From NCBI RefSeq assembly GCF_035013165.1, contig NZ_JAYGJQ010000003.1:310001-374000 (forward strand): DNA of 64,000 bases, in the 5' to 3' direction. A program made the position numbers and the translations under genes. The DNA comes from Bacteriovorax sp. PP10 (GTDB lineage: Bacteria > Bdellovibrionota > Bacteriovoracia > Bacteriovoracales > Bacteriovoracaceae). Positions 25,480 through 34,165 of the stretch are shown piece by piece. The notes below the pieces were generated by a model. That model ran no database searches. It was not told the origin of the DNA and saw only the letters and a list, made by a program, of their open reading frames with translations. Each line of letters begins with the position of its first letter. Positions within the stretch are counted from its first letter, which is position 1.

Positions 25480-26820
25480 CTATAAAGAAATAATAATGTT
25501 GTTATTTTCGTAAGTCACACCTTTGGAAATGATATTTTGTTTCAGAAAATACATTAGCATTTTCACTGAAGTCATTCCTAAAGGAAGCTTTGTCTCTGTT
25601 ACATTTAAAACCAATTGTTTTTTAGCTTCATTCAAAGTCGCATTAGCAGTAAGAGAAACTCTATTCATAAATCCAAGAATATTGACGTCGGCCTGAATCA
25701 CCATTTTATTGCTATTAGAGCTCACTACGATTTTTTTTACTGAACTCGCCTGTCCGCCATCTGGTTTTGTACTCTTTACTTCTGCAAGAGAAATACGTGA
25801 ATACGAAAGGCAGTCTTTAAGGACCTGATTAAGTTCTAAGAAATTAGTATCTACTTCTTTACGGCAGCTAAGGGCCATATTAGTGAGATATGTTGTTGAT
25901 GCTGGATCTGATAAGGTCCCACTGTTTAAAGTAAAGTTAGCTATTTTGTCTTTAACATTGATATCTTTAATATCCAGGTTGAAATTTGACTTAGCTACTT
26001 TATCAGCAATGCTTGCTTTAAGCGGAGAAACTTTCAACTGGTTCGAACAGTCTTTTGCCATCTTGTTAAGATCAAAACTTGTTAGCTCCGAATCTTTCGC
26101 ACAAGTCATTATAAGATTGTCTGCATTGATTGTATAAGAATCATTGCTCACTGACTTAGGCGTTGTTAAATTCATTGCCAGTGACATTTTTCTTATATCA
26201 AAAGACTTCACCTTTGCCTGGACATTCATTTTATCGCCAGTCTTTAAATCGACACCTTTATATTCAAGATCAGAATAGATATTTCCAGGTGTACTGGTTC
26301 CATTGAGAGTTAGATAATTGAGACAATTATTGATCATACTTGAAGGTGGCACACTTCCATCCTCCAACGCTTCCAGTGCTGTATTCTGACAATACAGTCT
26401 AAAATTCTTCAACTGCATATCTGCATCAGTATTCACAAATCTAAAAAGTTCTCCCGAAAGGTTCATTTGATTGTCATCAAGAATAAGATTTGAATTATGG
26501 ATTTGCATCGTCTGGACAGAAGTCAGAATATTATTTTCTTCAAGAGTTAATCCAAAGTCTCCAAACTGAGTTGTGAATCCTAAGAATGTAGGGCGCAAAA
26601 ATATTTGTGAATCAAATATTTTATTTACATTGCTTAGATTAACTACCATCCCACCGCCATTAACTTTGGCACTTTTAAAAATGAGAGTTCCCGCTGCTCC
26701 CACGCCTTGATCTGGTTTTTGGAATTGCAAATCATCAATAGTTACATCAGCGGAAAGATTATTTTGGGCCATTACATTTGAGGAAACAACGAGACTCAAC
26801 ACTAGAAATAGTTTTTTCAT
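25480..26820 (-). CDS. Secreted protein of unknown function, paralogue of the gene at 14508
   Basis: A 446-residue product with a signal peptide (about 1-18). It matches the protein at 14508 throughout, including IFDSQIFLRPTFLGFTTQFG and the C-terminal VTYENNNIIISL. The main length difference is an insertion of about 10 residues in a Cys-flanked loop (around LYCQNTALEALEDGSVPPSS). The first gene of a two-gene operon with the 114-residue protein. No known family; the repeated beta blocks suggest an exported structural or binding protein. Confidence 0.8.
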   Translation of the reverse strand: MKKLFLVLSLVVSSNVMAQNNLSADVTIDDLQFQKPDQGVGAAGTLIFKSAKVNGGGMVVNLSNVNKIFDSQIFLRPTFLGFTTQFGDFGLTLEENNILTSVQTMQIHNSNLILDDNQMNLSGELFRFVNTDADMQLKNFRLYCQNTALEALEDGSVPPSSMINNCLNYLTLNGTSTPGNIYSDLEYKGVDLKTGDKMNVQAKVKSFDIRKMSLAMNLTTPKSVSNDSYTINADNLIMTCAKDSELTSFDLNKMAKDCSNQLKVSPLKASIADKVAKSNFNLDIKDINVKDKIANFTLNSGTLSDPASTTYLTNMALSCRKEVDTNFLELNQVLKDCLSYSRISLAEVKSTKPDGGQASSVKKIVVSSNSNKMVIQADVNILGFMNRVSLTANATLNEAKKQLVLNVTETKLPLGMTSVKMLMYFLKQNIISKGVTYENNNIIISL

Positions 26821-27000
26821 TTCATTCCTTCTTAAATTTTCTTTAAGATTAAATTTTTCTCTATTGGCCTAATATTAACATGTAAAAGAATTTATATAAT
26901 ATTCAGATGGATTATTTTCACTTGAGAAAAATATTACTCTCGGCAATTTAAATTGGGATTATAGAATTTGATTTAGAAAGGCACTCGTTTACGTTAGGTA

Positions 27001-27858
27001 TTATTTAATAATTTGTTCAAGATCATTTTTAAATTTATCATTACCAACTTGAAACCATCCACCATGACCTGGAAAAATCCAATCGACATTCAAATTAATC
27101 AACTTGTGAATGGACTGAACCTGCTCTGACCATGAATACCAGTTTACACTTTTTGAAGCATAGATCTTTGAAGCTTCGTAGTCATAAAACAAATGATCTC
27201 CAGTAAAAAGAAACTGGTTTTTATAATAGAGAACCATATGTCCACGAGTGTGGCCGGGAGTCGGAATAATTTTAATTTCAGGGCCAAGTTCAAAACTCTC
27301 TTCTCCATCCAAAATCAGTTCACATGCTTTCGTGTCTTCCTGTAAATCCTTCTTATGAATGATCCTGATGCAGTTGAAATGTTCATGAAATTTCTTATGA
27401 TCGGCCACATCATCTTGATGTGAAAGAAACATCCATTTCACACCTCCAAGTTTTTCAATTTCATTAGCGAGATGAGAATTAAAGCGAGGAGAATCTATTA
27501 AAATATTTCCCTCTGGTGTTTTTATCAAATAAGCTGTTGCCCCATATGAGTCCGCTGAGGTGTGGCCGCAAAAGTAAATTGCGTCCGTGATGTGTCTTGG
27601 CAGGGTAAGAGGAGCAGTTTTAAATTCATGTGGCGGATGTTGCACACCAATTGAAGTTGTTGGGCAAGATAATATGGCCTCTTTTGCTTGAGTCCACTCG
27701 CTTAATCCTTCAGGCTGGCGGTTGACCACAGAGAGGTTATTTTGTTCATGGAAAAGGTCGGGAGCGATATGGAAACAGGTCCCGCAATCAATGCAGGTTG
27801 TATCCACAAAAAGTGGGCCGGGAGAGTTGTTCTTATTGTGTAAATCATAGCGGGCCAT
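27001..27858 (-). CDS. Ferredoxin-like plus metallo-beta-lactamase-fold hydrolase fusion
   Basis: Residues 1-70 form a ferredoxin-like module with TTCIDCGTCFHIAPDLF and a later SCPTTSI cysteine, that is, CxxCxxC plus a distal Cys, enough for one Fe-S cluster. Residues 90-285 form an MBL-fold hydrolase: LSHQDDVADH (variant of HxHxDH, with Gln-Asp in place of the second His), TPGHTRGHMV, FTGDHLFY and FPGHGGW. The first motif lacks its second His, as in MBL proteins with a modified or single-metal site. The fusion occurs in several bacterial lineages. The substrate is unknown; a redox-linked hydrolase or thiol-ester role is a guess. An AAGGAG ribosome site is present. Confidence 0.8.
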   Translation of the reverse strand: MARYDLHNKNNSPGPLFVDTTCIDCGTCFHIAPDLFHEQNNLSVVNRQPEGLSEWTQAKEAILSCPTTSIGVQHPPHEFKTAPLTLPRHITDAIYFCGHTSADSYGATAYLIKTPEGNILIDSPRFNSHLANEIEKLGGVKWMFLSHQDDVADHKKFHEHFNCIRIIHKKDLQEDTKACELILDGEESFELGPEIKIIPTPGHTRGHMVLYYKNQFLFTGDHLFYDYEASKIYASKSVNWYSWSEQVQSIHKLINLNVDWIFPGHGGWFQVGNDKFKNDLEQIIK

Positions 27859-27888
27859 CTCTAACTCCTTATCAAAATACTACATCTA

Positions 27889-28314
27889 CTAGTCCAGAAG
27901 CTCAAATTTTGCAGTTACGGGACCATTACTCATAAATATATTCATATCAGTATCAATTTTCCCAAGCTTAATTAATCCGTTTGAAAAACTAAAATCTTTA
28001 TAAAATAAAGCGAGGTTTCCCCAAGGTGCATAATAAGTAATATCTCCGACTAACGGTTCGCTGCCAGATGGCGCATCTTTTACCGAAAGTTTTTGGGGAA
28101 GATCACTAATTTTCTCAGTCGATGCATAATCCCTTAACTCTAAAGTTAAAGGCATTAATGACATAAAATCTCTACTTGTTGGATTGTCATACATCGTAGC
28201 TGTAGTCATTTTGTTGCCGATAATAATTCTTATTTTCATATTTCTTCCTTTTTCCCTAGCAAATAAATTTGTACTAAAAATAAAAACAAAAACTAACAAG
28301 TATATCATTTTCAT
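27889..28314 (-). CDS. Cyclophilin-like fold protein with signal peptide
   Basis: The 141-residue product carries a signal peptide (about 1-19, ending LFAR) and then the compact domain KIRIIIGNKMTTATMYDNPTSRDFMSLMPLTL through GDITYYAPWGNLALFYKD. This is the pattern of the cyclophilin-like-fold family (Cyclophil_like2), which often accompanies MFS and hydrolase genes under LysR control. Start and upstream MFS stop overlap (ATGA). The enzymatic activity of this family is not established. Confidence 0.8.
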   Translation of the reverse strand: MKMIYLLVFVFIFSTNLFAREKGRNMKIRIIIGNKMTTATMYDNPTSRDFMSLMPLTLELRDYASTEKISDLPQKLSVKDAPSGSEPLVGDITYYAPWGNLALFYKDFSFSNGLIKLGKIDTDMNIFMSNGPVTAKFELLD

Positions 28315-29519
28315 ACGTGAATACTTAACTGTTCATTACCTCTATTTTGATACTTCGGTGTCTTAATAAATAAAAGAACGACGATCGCTGAAAAAATCCA
28401 GGTTATTGAACTTAGCGAAAAAACACCCGCTGGCCCTGATACGTCAAAAATAGCTCCCCCCAACATTGCGCCTATCCCAGCAGAAAACTGAACTGCAGCT
28501 ACATATAGGCCGCCAGCTGTCTCAGTATTTTCTGGAGCTGTCTTCGCAATCCACGTAGACCAAGAAACTGGTATTGGTGCAAATACCGCTCCTAACACTA
28601 CAATTAGCAATACTGTTGGAACAAGAATTTTTCCAGAAAAAAACAATCCAATAGAACAAATGGCCAACACGATAGATGGTAAAAAAAGAGTTAAACGAAG
28701 ATTTTTTTTCACCATCCCTGTCGCAAAGAGGGTTCCTATAAAATAAGACAAATCAAATGCTAGAAATACCACAGAGATACTATTTCCCTCTAATCCCGTT
28801 TTCTGTTCAAGAAAAGGACGCAGATATGTGATAGAGGCAAATCGACCACAAAATGCTAATGTTATGGCAAAAAGTCCAGGAGTGAAACTTGGTATTTTTA
28901 AAACATCTAAAATTGTTCTCAGCTTAACTTCTCCTTTAGGTTTTAAAGAAGGCAAACTTATAAACAGCCAAATGAATCCTATCACTCCAACTGCAGCTGC
29001 AAAAAGAAACACATTTCTCCATCCGATTATATTTCCCAAGTAACTTCCAAGAGGTGCTGCTAAGACTGCAGAAAAGGAAGCTCCACCAAAAATAATTGAG
29101 AGTGCCTTAGGAACACTTTCAGTAGGGACTAATCTAATTGCAATGGCCGTGGCCATTGACCAAAATCCACCAAGCGCAATCCCGAGCAAGACTCTTCCAA
29201 AAAGTAAAAAAGGTAAGTTGGGAGTTAGCGCTGCTATACCGCTTGAAATTATCAGCAGTGCCGATAATAATAAAAGAACATCTTTGCGATTATATTTCCT
29301 AGTAAGATAGGCAATTGAAAGACTCGAAAGAACCGCAAAAACAGAAGTTGCAGTTACAGATTGTCCGGCCATCCCTTCCGTGATTCCTAGATCGGATGCC
29401 ATTGGAGTCAAGACTCCTGCAGGAAGAAATTCTGCAATCATAAGCCCAGACACTCCAAGTGTCAGGGCCCAAATACCACTCCAATGAGCTTTATCGCTTT
29501 TTTCAAATGAAGTTTTCAT
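28311..29519 (-). CDS. MFS efflux transporter, DHA1 family
   Basis: A 402-residue integral membrane protein with twelve predicted helices. The N-terminal half has the DHA1-type features: LPAGVLTPMASDLGITEGMAGQSVT in helix 1-2, YLTRKYNRKDVLLL in the loop 2-3 region, and RVLLGIALGGFWSM in helix 4. It resembles arabinose/chloramphenicol-type drug exporters of that family. It lies between the hydrolase and the cyclophilin-like gene in a leftward operon next to a divergent LysR gene, so export of a compound handled by the hydrolase is a reasonable inference. Confidence 0.9.
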   Translation of the reverse strand: MKTSFEKSDKAHWSGIWALTLGVSGLMIAEFLPAGVLTPMASDLGITEGMAGQSVTATSVFAVLSSLSIAYLTRKYNRKDVLLLLSALLIISSGIAALTPNLPFLLFGRVLLGIALGGFWSMATAIAIRLVPTESVPKALSIIFGGASFSAVLAAPLGSYLGNIIGWRNVFLFAAAVGVIGFIWLFISLPSLKPKGEVKLRTILDVLKIPSFTPGLFAITLAFCGRFASITYLRPFLEQKTGLEGNSISVVFLAFDLSYFIGTLFATGMVKKNLRLTLFLPSIVLAICSIGLFFSGKILVPTVLLIVVLGAVFAPIPVSWSTWIAKTAPENTETAGGLYVAAVQFSAGIGAMLGGAIFDVSGPAGVFSLSSITWIFSAIVVLLFIKTPKYQNRGNEQLSIHV

Positions 29520-29530
29520 ATTATTCTCAA

Positions 29531-30577
29531 TTATAAATTTTTCTTGAAGAAACTTGTTAATTTATCAAATGGAATCAGGTTCACTCTGTCATAAAGGTCT
29601 ACGTGACCTGCACCAGGAACAATGACTAATTCTTTCGGCTCCCCTGCTAATTTGTAGGCTTCATCGCTAAACTCTCTGGAGTGAGCAACCTCACCTGCTA
29701 CGAACAGCATCGGACGAGGAGAAATTGTTTCAATATCGTTGAATGGATAAAAATTCATGAACTTAGTATTACTTGAAAGTGTAGGATGTGTTGTTAGTTT
29801 AGGTGATGATCCCTTAGGAGTGAACTCACCTCTCTTCGTTCTATAGAAGTCATAAAACTCACGTTCAATAGGGTGTGAGTTTTCAGTAATCTCATGTACT
29901 GTTCCGCTAGTGTATTTCGTTTCTCCACCTCTAAATTCAACTGAGCGTTGTTCTGCTGCTTCTTTAATGATTTCTTTTCTTTTTTCTAGAGACAGACCAT
30001 GCTTAAGACCATTTCGGTTCGCTGCTCCCATATCATACATGCTGACAGTAGCAATTGCTTTCATGCGTGGATCAATCTTGGCCGCACTGATAGCAAAACT
30101 TCCGCTGCCGCAAATTCCAAGCACACCTATGCGATTACTATCAACAACTTTTTGAGTTCCTAAAAAATCTACAGCTGCATTAAAGCTCTCTGAGTACATA
30201 TCCGGTGAAACAGCATTGCGAGTTTTCCCCTCACTTTCTCCCCAAAATGATAAATCTATCGACAGAGTAACAAATCCTTGTTCTGCCATTTTAGTAGCAT
30301 AAAGATTTGCACTTTGTTCCTTTACGGCACCCATAGGATGCCCAACAACAATTGCGGCATTTTTAGAACTTTCTTTTAAATTTTTTGGTATAAAAAGATT
30401 ACCTGCAACTTTCATGTTATATTGATTTTTAAATGTAACCTTTTTTACAGTCACTTCATTACTCTTATAAAAATTATTAGCTCCATTAGACAAATCTTGG
30501 GCCATAGCTATTGAATTAGTCATTGTTGTAACTCCTATCATTGCGGCAATTAAGCCAAGCTTTTTTAATTTACTCAT
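29531..30577 (-). CDS. Secreted alpha/beta hydrolase, YcjY/dienelactone-hydrolase-like
   Basis: A 348-residue protein with a signal peptide (about 1-26). The hydrolase fold is shown by GHPMGAVKEQ (oxyanion region), the nucleophile elbow GVLGICGSGSF with Cys in the nucleophile position, LFVAGEVAHSREF around the acid, and PGAGHVDLYDR with the catalytic His. A Cys nucleophile resembles dienelactone hydrolase and YcjY-type enzymes. First gene of the leftward operon with MFS and cyclophilin-like genes, divergent from LysR. An AAGGAG ribosome site is present. Confidence 0.87.
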   Translation of the reverse strand: MSKLKKLGLIAAMIGVTTMTNSIAMAQDLSNGANNFYKSNEVTVKKVTFKNQYNMKVAGNLFIPKNLKESSKNAAIVVGHPMGAVKEQSANLYATKMAEQGFVTLSIDLSFWGESEGKTRNAVSPDMYSESFNAAVDFLGTQKVVDSNRIGVLGICGSGSFAISAAKIDPRMKAIATVSMYDMGAANRNGLKHGLSLEKRKEIIKEAAEQRSVEFRGGETKYTSGTVHEITENSHPIEREFYDFYRTKRGEFTPKGSSPKLTTHPTLSSNTKFMNFYPFNDIETISPRPMLFVAGEVAHSREFSDEAYKLAGEPKELVIVPGAGHVDLYDRVNLIPFDKLTSFFKKNL

Positions 30578-30662
30578 ATTGAACTCCTTAAATTGTGAAA
30601 ATTACTACGTCCTAATCTTTATCAATAATACGCTGGATAATTGTTTCCATAAATGGCACTAT

Positions 30663-30681
30663 GGTTAATGAACTATTAACC
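30663..30681. promoter_or_regulatory. LysR-type operator in the divergent region
   Basis: A perfect palindrome GGTTAAT-GAACT-ATTAACC contains the T-N11-A pattern recognised by LysR regulators. It lies 12 nt upstream of the lysR start, just before the GAGG ribosome site. A second, shorter inverted repeat CCATA/TATGG (30647-30664) abuts it. Together they probably serve both autoregulation and control of the leftward operon. Confidence 0.7.
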
Positions 30682-30692
30682 TGAGGTTACTA

Positions 30693-31598
30693 ATGGATAA
30701 AGATCAATTAGATGGATTATTAGCTTTAAAGTTAGTTGCAGAAAAAAGAAGTTTTACTGCTGCTGCTGAAGAATTAAGAGTTTCTTCTCCTGCAATAAGT
30801 AAGATGATTACTCAACTTGAAAAAAAAATGAGAATTACTCTTCTCACTCGAACAACCAGAGCAGTAAGCTTAACCGAAGCTGGAAAAAGATTTTTAGATC
30901 AGGCCGGGCCTGCAATCGAACAAATTATAATTGCTCAAGAAGATGCACAAAGTTTTGCAAAAAAACCTTCGGGGGTTTTAAGGCTTAATATGCCTGGAAC
31001 TTTTTACTCAGGATATCTCTTCCCATACATTAATAGTTTTGCAGAAAAATATCCTGATATAACAATTGACATTTATTCTGCGGATCAGGTCTCAGATATT
31101 TTTGAAGCTGGATTTGATGCTGGGGTCAGGCACTCTGATATCTTAGCAAAAGATATGGTTGCTTTAAAACTCTTCGGACCAATACGATTTGTTACAGTCG
31201 CTTCACCAAAATATTTAGATAAAGTTGGTCGCCCGAAACATCCGAAAGATTTATTAACCCATAACTGTATACGACACAGGTTTGGGAATGGAGCAAACAT
31301 TTATGATAAATGGGAATTCCAAAATAAGGGAAAAGAGTTTGAAGTACGAGTAAATGGATCATTAATATTTAATGATTCGTTACTAATTGTAAAAGCTGCC
31401 TTAGAGGGGGCCGGTTTAATGTATACAACATTTGATTTGGTAAAAGAGCATATTCAAGATGGTAAATTAGAAATTGTATTAAACTCTTTCCAGGTCACAA
31501 GTGAAGGTTATTATCTTTATTATCCAAAGTTATCTCAGGTTTCTCCAAAACTGAGGGCCTTTATTAATCACTTCAAAGGAATGAAGAATCAATCATAA
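30693..31598 (+). CDS. LysR-family transcriptional regulator
   Basis: A 301-residue protein with a winged helix-turn-helix at residues 8-65 (LVAEKRSFTAAAEELRVSSPAISKMITQLEKKM) and a C-terminal type-2 periplasmic-binding-like effector domain (about 90-295). It is closest in pattern to the small LysR proteins that control quinone or aldehyde response genes. It is divergent from the hydrolase-MFS-cyclophilin operon and should regulate it through the palindrome at 30663. Confidence 0.93.
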   Translation: MDKDQLDGLLALKLVAEKRSFTAAAEELRVSSPAISKMITQLEKKMRITLLTRTTRAVSLTEAGKRFLDQAGPAIEQIIIAQEDAQSFAKKPSGVLRLNMPGTFYSGYLFPYINSFAEKYPDITIDIYSADQVSDIFEAGFDAGVRHSDILAKDMVALKLFGPIRFVTVASPKYLDKVGRPKHPKDLLTHNCIRHRFGNGANIYDKWEFQNKGKEFEVRVNGSLIFNDSLLIVKAALEGAGLMYTTFDLVKEHIQDGKLEIVLNSFQVTSEGYYLYYPKLSQVSPKLRAFINHFKGMKNQS

Positions 31599-31696
31599 AA
31601 ATAGAACACTTAGGAGTAAGAAGCTTTTTTGTCGGATATTAGAGTGATGCATCTACATCAATTACACTTTTCTCTTTAATTAACCGATACTTCTGA

Positions 31697-34165
31697 ATGA
31701 ATCGAATTCTTCCCTACACACTTTATCCGCTTACCCTGATAGCTGCAGCTCTCGCCTATCTGCTGACCTTCCAACTTACACATTTGCATCTTCTCGCCCT
31801 CTATTCTGGTGTCTCTCTTTCGGCCATTATTATTTTTACTGCTGAAAAATTCTTTCCACTCCACCATGAATGGATTCCAACGAAAGAAGACCTGATAACC
31901 GACGTCTTTTTTTACTCAGTCATCGTTCAGGTTGCCTTTCCTTTTGCTCTTTATTTTGCTGGTATTAATATACTTAACTTTTTAGGCTTCAAAGAAGGAA
32001 TCATCCTTGATCTGTGGCCCCATCACTTTTCTAAAATTACACAATTTTTTATTCTCGCCATCTCTGGTGAATTTTTTCAATACTGGTGGCATCGTCTCTG
32101 CCATACATATAAATTTTTATGGCCCATCCATGCTCCTCATCATTTCCAGAAAAAACTTTATTCGTGGAACACCTCACGTTTTCATTTTTTTGATAAATTT
32201 GTAGAGTTCTTTTTCACTATCTTTATTTTTCTGTCGCTTGGTTTAAGTGTCGAAATTCTTTCTTACTATTATCTTTTCTATGCAATCACTGGTTACGTTC
32301 AACACTCAAATTTGGACATCAAGCTTGGATGGATGGATTATATAATTGCTTCAGGTGAAACACACCGCTTTCATCACGACTCAAATTTAAGTGCCAGCAA
32401 GTGTAATTACGCCAATAATTTTGTATTATTCGATTTACTCTTCAAGACTTTTAAAAGAATTCCTGGCGAAAAAAATCCAATTGTCGGCATGAACTCAAAA
32501 AACACACCAATAGGTGTTATTGAAGAAACTCAATATCCTATCTCACATTTCAAAGACGAGTTTTTTCAACTTATTTTGAAAAACATTATGGAATCTGTGG
32601 CCGGAGAAAAAGTAAAAGAACTGCAAAGGGCAACGAGCGATCCCAAGACATTTCAAAACGCCCGCCTCTTTGAAATTTTACAAAAGAATCAAGAGACAAT
32701 CTTTGGGATTGAACACGATTTTAAAAATATTAAAACCGTTGAACACTTTAAAAAGAATGTGCCTATTAGAGATTACGAAGAACACCGTCACTATATTGAA
32801 ATGATCTTTAAAGGTGAGACGAAGGCCCTAAGCGCTCTTTCCCCTCATTATTTTACTAAAACCAGCGGTACTACGGGAAAACCCAAATACATTCCTATCA
32901 ATATGGAAATCCAGAAAGCGTATATCGCCTCACAACAGATCTTATCTCATTCTTTATTCAAAAAAGACTCTAAATATCTTAGTGGTGAGATTTTTTCAGT
33001 CGTAGGAAATGAGTGCGAAGAAATCCTATACGATAAATGGCCATGTGGTTCTATGTCAGGAAAACTTTATTCCCTGGCCCATAAATCGATTAAAGCTAAG
33101 CATGTCTTTCAAAAAGACATTGCGACACTTAACGACTCAGAAAAAATGTACTTCTATCTTGCGGCCCTGGCGCTCCTATCTCCCAATACGACATTTTACG
33201 TTTCTCCGAATCCATCGACTTTGCTCAAAATATTTGAAGTGATCAACTCTAAACGCCCAGAGCTTTTAAAACTGATTCAAGATGGAAATGATCCGATCGT
33301 AAAAAAGCACTCACGCAAGTTTGACCATGCAATTGAATTGCTCAACTTACAAAAAGATCTTAAAGTCACTGATGTCTGGCCTAACCTCCACATCCTTGCT
33401 CTTTGGATGCAAGGAAGTTGTTCTTATCTCATCCCACGAGTAAAAAACCTTATTGGGCCCAAGACTCAATTGGCAGAATTAGGATTTTTATGTAGTGAGT
33501 TTTACGGGACACTTCCCGTCGATTCCGATACCAATAAACAAGTACCAACATTACTGGATAATTATTTTGAATTTATTGAAAAAAATGATTACGAATCTGG
33601 AAATCGCGAGACCTTGGGACTTAATGAATTAAAATTAGGGTATGAGTATTATATCGTTGTCACAACAATTGGCTGTTTCTATCGCTACTTCATCAATGAC
33701 ATCATTAAAGTGACGGGATTCTATAACCAAACTCCCACAATCGTTTTTTCTCAAAAAGGAAAAGGGATTACCAACATTACCGGAGAGAAAATCTCAGAGA
33801 AACAACTTGTTTCTTTTTTTGAGGAATTAAACTCTCAGGAACAGAGGATTAAGTTCTTCATCTGCCTAGCTGATCAAGTTAATCAAAGCTATACTCTTTA
33901 TCTTGAATCCGATTCCAATCTTTCAATCGAAAAACTAGAAAAGGATCTGGATCAGCATTTAAAGAATGTGAATATTGAGTACGCAAGTAAAGTTTCGACT
34001 CAAAGACTTCAACCAATCAAAATTCATCTACTAGAACCAGGAACATCAGAACTCTACCGAACTCATTGTATAAAAAAGGGACAAAGTGAAGTGCAATTTA
34101 AATTTTTGTACTTACAGTACTTATCTAATGTCGATTTCCCTTTTAAGAGTCATAGTAAAAAATGA
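31697..34165 (+). CDS. Sterol desaturase / GH3-like acyl-adenylase fusion
   Basis: An 822-residue two-part protein. Residues about 1-275 are a membrane fatty-acid-hydroxylase/sterol-desaturase domain: helices at the N-terminus, then the histidine motifs HRLCH (132-136), HAPHH (145-149) and HRFHH (223-227) that ligate a di-iron centre. Residues about 300-822 are a GH3-type adenylate-forming domain with FTKTSGTTGKPKYIPI (P-loop-like motif from 387), a central region, LGYEYYIVVTTIGCFYRY, and NITGEKISE near 700. GH3 enzymes conjugate carboxylic acids to amino acids or amines. The fusion couples oxygenation and activation of a lipid-like acid. The ATG overlaps nothing upstream; the stop overlaps the next gene (ATGA). 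Confidence 0.85.
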   Translation: MNRILPYTLYPLTLIAAALAYLLTFQLTHLHLLALYSGVSLSAIIIFTAEKFFPLHHEWIPTKEDLITDVFFYSVIVQVAFPFALYFAGINILNFLGFKEGIILDLWPHHFSKITQFFILAISGEFFQYWWHRLCHTYKFLWPIHAPHHFQKKLYSWNTSRFHFFDKFVEFFFTIFIFLSLGLSVEILSYYYLFYAITGYVQHSNLDIKLGWMDYIIASGETHRFHHDSNLSASKCNYANNFVLFDLLFKTFKRIPGEKNPIVGMNSKNTPIGVIEETQYPISHFKDEFFQLILKNIMESVAGEKVKELQRATSDPKTFQNARLFEILQKNQETIFGIEHDFKNIKTVEHFKKNVPIRDYEEHRHYIEMIFKGETKALSALSPHYFTKTSGTTGKPKYIPINMEIQKAYIASQQILSHSLFKKDSKYLSGEIFSVVGNECEEILYDKWPCGSMSGKLYSLAHKSIKAKHVFQKDIATLNDSEKMYFYLAALALLSPNTTFYVSPNPSTLLKIFEVINSKRPELLKLIQDGNDPIVKKHSRKFDHAIELLNLQKDLKVTDVWPNLHILALWMQGSCSYLIPRVKNLIGPKTQLAELGFLCSEFYGTLPVDSDTNKQVPTLLDNYFEFIEKNDYESGNRETLGLNELKLGYEYYIVVTTIGCFYRYFINDIIKVTGFYNQTPTIVFSQKGKGITNITGEKISEKQLVSFFEELNSQEQRIKFFICLADQVNQSYTLYLESDSNLSIEKLEKDLDQHLKNVNIEYASKVSTQRLQPIKIHLLEPGTSELYRTHCIKKGQSEVQFKFLYLQYLSNVDFPFKSHSKK

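Noticed and set aside
29299-29484. Minus-strand second frame inside the MFS gene
   Set aside because: It is a shadow of the transporter frame, which has clear helices and family motifs.
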